The translations under genes and the position numbers were made by a program. The notes under the pieces were generated by a model that was given only the letters and a program-made list of their open reading frames with translations, made no database searches and was not told the DNA's origin. Positions 62,054-64,000 of a stretch of 64,000 nt of DNA are shown one piece after another. The stretch's first letter is position 1, and every line of letters starts with the position of its first letter. The stretch is taken from NCBI GenBank assembly GCA_965215155.1, contig CBDCCY010000002.1:744001-808000 (forward strand), read 5' to 3'. This stretch comes from JAGWAJ01 sp965215155 (GTDB lineage Bacteria > Acidobacteriota > Vicinamibacteria > Vicinamibacterales > UBA8438).

Positions 62054-63301
62054 ATGACGATGGACCTGCCCAGGAAACCCCGAGCCACCAAGCGCAGGGG
62101 CCGCCATCCCGACAAGGCGCTCTCCGCCGCCTTCTGCCGTTCGGTCGCCGAGGCGGGCCGCTACGCGGACGGGAACGGCCTCTATCTGCACGTCGACCCG
62201 TCCGGGGCGCGCCGCTGGGTGCAGCGGCTGGTCATCCGCGGCCGGTCCCGCGCGCTCGGTCTCGGCAGCTACGCGCTGGTGTCGTTGGCCGAAGCCCGCG
62301 AGAAGGCGCTCGCCAACCGCAAGGCCGCACGCGAGGGCGGAGACCCGCTCGCGGACCGGCGCCGCTCCGAGGGGATCCCGACGTTCGAGGAGGCGGTCGA
62401 GCAGGTGATCGCCATCCACGGGGAGGCGTGGCGGGCCGGCAAGACCCCGAAGCAGTGGTGGGCGAGCCTGCGCGACCATGTGCTTCCGCACCTCGGCGGC
62501 AAGAGCGTCGACCAGGTGACGACGGCCGACGTCATGACGGTCCTGCTGCCCATCTGGACGCGCAAGCACGCGATGGCGCGGTCGGTGCGCCAACGCATCG
62601 GGACGGTCATGCGGTGGGCCATCGCGCAGGGCTACCGCAGCGACAATCCGGCCGGCGACGCGGTCACGGCGGCGCTGCCGAAGCGTCCCGTGCTCGTGCA
62701 GCACCGGGCGGCGCTGCCGCACGGCGAGGTCGCCGCCGCGGTTGCGGCCGTCCAGCGCTCGGCGGCGTGGGTCGGGGCGAAGCTGGCCTTCGAGTTTCTC
62801 GTGTTGACGGCCGCGAGGTCCGGCGAGGCGCGGGGGGCGACGTGGGACGAGGTCGACCTGGTCGCGCGGGTGTGGACGGTTCCGGCGGCGCGGATGAAGG
62901 CGCAACGCGAGCACCGGGTGCCGCTGTGCGGCCGGGCGGCCGGGGTCCTGCGCGAGGCGGAGCAGCTCCGTGGCGTCGCGACCCGGCCCGAGTTCGCCGG
63001 GCTGGTCTTCCCGAGCGTCCGCGGGAAGGCGCTCGATGACGCCGCGGTCTCGAAGCTCATCCGGGACCTGGGCATCGCGGCGGTGCCTCATGGCTTCAGG
63101 TCCAGCTTCCGGGACTGGGCGGCCGAAGAGACCGACCACCCGCGCGAGGTCGTCGAGGCGGCGCTGGCCCACAAGGTGCGGAACCCGGTCGAGGCGGCCT
63201 ACGCGCGGTCCGACCTGTTCGCGCGCCGCCGCCTCCTGATGGACGACTGGGCCGACTATCTGAGCGAGGGGCGCGGGCAGGTGGTGGCGCTGCATCGGTG
63301 A
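62054..63301 (+). CDS. int: DUF4102-type tyrosine recombinase (integrase 3)
   Basis: A 415-residue protein. The N-terminus reads HPDKALSAAFCRSVAEAGRY and GLYLHVDPSGARRWVQRLVI. The catalytic domain has Arg in TAARSGEARGATWDEVD, VPHGFRSSFRDWAAE, His in ALAHKVRNP and Tyr in YARSDLFARRR. It is related to but distinct from integrases 1 and 2 and lacks their upstream AGTAATCG motif. It probably serves the element that continues to the right with a RepA-like gene. Confidence 0.92.
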   Translation: MTMDLPRKPRATKRRGRHPDKALSAAFCRSVAEAGRYADGNGLYLHVDPSGARRWVQRLVIRGRSRALGLGSYALVSLAEAREKALANRKAAREGGDPLADRRRSEGIPTFEEAVEQVIAIHGEAWRAGKTPKQWWASLRDHVLPHLGGKSVDQVTTADVMTVLLPIWTRKHAMARSVRQRIGTVMRWAIAQGYRSDNPAGDAVTAALPKRPVLVQHRAALPHGEVAAAVAAVQRSAAWVGAKLAFEFLVLTAARSGEARGATWDEVDLVARVWTVPAARMKAQREHRVPLCGRAAGVLREAEQLRGVATRPEFAGLVFPSVRGKALDDAAVSKLIRDLGIAAVPHGFRSSFRDWAAEETDHPREVVEAALAHKVRNPVEAAYARSDLFARRRLLMDDWADYLSEGRGQVVALHR

Positions 63302-63336
63302 CCCCCGCGGCATTCGAGCCGGGCGGCGCCTCCCAT

Positions 63337-63387
63337 CCGTTTACGCGTTTCCCGTTTCCACAAGGGGGGGTGGAAACGCGTAAACGG
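63337..63387. repeat. 16-bp inverted repeat with CGTTTMC words between convergent genes
   Basis: CCGTTTACGCGTTTCC (63337-63352) is perfectly complementary to 63372-63387, with a 19-base loop. Further GTAAACG and GGAAACG words follow to about 63465. Between convergent genes it could be a two-way terminator; the repeated words could also be iterons. Confidence 0.45.
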
Positions 63388-63426
63388 TAAACGCATCTCC
63401 GCTTCCGCGGTCCGCTTCCCGACCGC

Positions 63427-64000
63427 TTACGCCGCGCTCCCATTGGTGGAAACGGCGGAAACGCACCCGTCTCGAAGGTGCTCGGCGCTCGAACGGCCCT
63501 CGGCGGTGAGCGCGTAGCCCTGTTCCGAGCGTTTGGCCGTGCTCGGTCGCTGGCCGCGGTCGATGCTCCCGGCATCGAGCAGCTCGTCGAGCGCCGCGCG
63601 CAGGTCCTGGTACCGCCGGCCGCTGCAATCGAGAGCATCCGCCAGCGTTCGCGCCGCCGGCCGGGCCGCGGGATCGCACCGAAGCAGGTGCAGCAGCACG
63701 CGCTCCGCCAGCGGGCGAGACGGCGCGAGCCTGCTCGAGGACGGTGCGTCGTCGTCGAGGTGCGGCGCCAGCTCGTAGCCGGCGCCCGGGTTGAGGACGA
63801 CGGTCAGCGGGTCTTCCTGCCAGCGTCCGGAGGGCGTGAGGCGGCGTGCCCGCGGCGTCTTGCCGCGGCTCACCGACACGATCATGTCCACGGCGGCGCC
63901 GATCGCCGTCGAGTCCCGGTACTCGCCCTCGCCGTCGCCCGATTCGGCCGTGGCGCTCGGGTTCTTCCGGTTGTGGTGCGAGATGGCCACGGCCGCCCGG
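63427..64000 (-). CDS. RepA-like (AAA_25) ATPase, C-terminal part (runs off the right edge)
   Basis: About 191 codons of the 3' end are present. The conserved end of the RecA-like core reads AISHHNRKNPSA, then EYRDSTAIGAAVDMIVSVSR, as in RepA-like hexameric helicases and related AAA_25 proteins. A winged-helix-like C-terminal region follows (LAERVLLHLLRC, LADALDCSGRRYQDLRAALD, YALTAEGRSSAEHLRDG). The Walker A motif lies outside the window. It would unwind DNA at a replication origin of the element carrying integrase 3. Confidence 0.72.
   Translation of the reverse strand, partial: RAAVAISHHNRKNPSATAESGDGEGEYRDSTAIGAAVDMIVSVSRGKTPRARRLTPSGRWQEDPLTVVLNPGAGYELAPHLDDDAPSSSRLAPSRPLAERVLLHLLRCDPAARPAARTLADALDCSGRRYQDLRAALDELLDAGSIDRGQRPSTAKRSEQGYALTAEGRSSAEHLRDGCVSAVSTNGSAA

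Overview
The window is GC-rich chromosomal DNA (roughly two thirds G+C by eye, with many GTG/TTG starts) from an environmental bacterium. The resident genes are Tat-exported cupin and SnoaL-like proteins, a secreted ankyrin-repeat protein, an SMP-30/gluconolactonase-like propeller and a PQQ-type dehydrogenase. That mix is reminiscent of Acidobacteriota (Vicinamibacteria-like) or sponge-associated lineages, but no ribosomal or other taxonomic marker is present, so this is only a guess. More than 90% of the window is mobile DNA in nested layers.

Layout. 1-3.9 kb: resident genes. 3.9-9.0 kb: a DUF4102-type tyrosine integrase, an oriT-like double palindrome, a methyltransferase-like gene with an in-frame TAG, a NERD-helicase and a 40-residue zinc-ribbon protein, then an N-terminally truncated PQQ dehydrogenase fragment. 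9343-49791: a 40.4-kb integrative conjugative element (ICE) that splits the PQQ dehydrogenase gene. It is bounded by a 10-bp direct repeat (GGACTGGGAG), and excision would rejoin the two gene halves in frame. 49.8-64 kb: the 3' part of the PQQ gene, then a second DUF4102 integrase with a ColE1-like mobilization module and oriT, integrase remnants, an IS66-type transposase split by a three-recombinase (RIT) element, a third DUF4102 integrase, and a RepA-like ATPase running off the window.

The ICE reads almost entirely leftward from a divergent CI/Cro-like switch at 47.8 kb. In order of transcription it encodes regulator, excisionase-like protein, an initiator plus DnaC-like loader (lambda O/P-like, with an 11-bp-period iteron array inside the initiator gene), and a VirB/Trb type IV secretion operon with overlapping start and stop codons. 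This operon is trbC, D, E, two tandem virB9-like genes, trbI, J, L, F, a conserved unknown, traG and trbB. It is followed by an ArdC-like antirestriction gene and a defence island. The defence island holds a BPTD_3080-type restriction enzyme with a type III-like methyltransferase, an ABC-3C system (effector, middle component 6, DUF2326 ATPase) and a RelE-UvrD helicase. The repressor and integrase read rightward into attR. I found no relaxase of a family I recognise in the ICE.

Decay and insertion. Three copies of one 1579-bp ISL3-family element are present: one in the ABC-3C effector and one in the methyltransferase gene, the latter itself carrying the third copy in opposite orientation. An IS3-family element also sits in the methyltransferase gene. 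All target duplications are visible (8 bp for ISL3, 3 bp for IS3), and removing the insertions restores both reading frames exactly. Several other genes carry single indels (cupin, trbB, a zinc-ribbon gene), a 10-bp duplication (ardC), or one in-frame TAG (methyltransferase-like gene, helicase, traG). These are either real decay or assembly errors.
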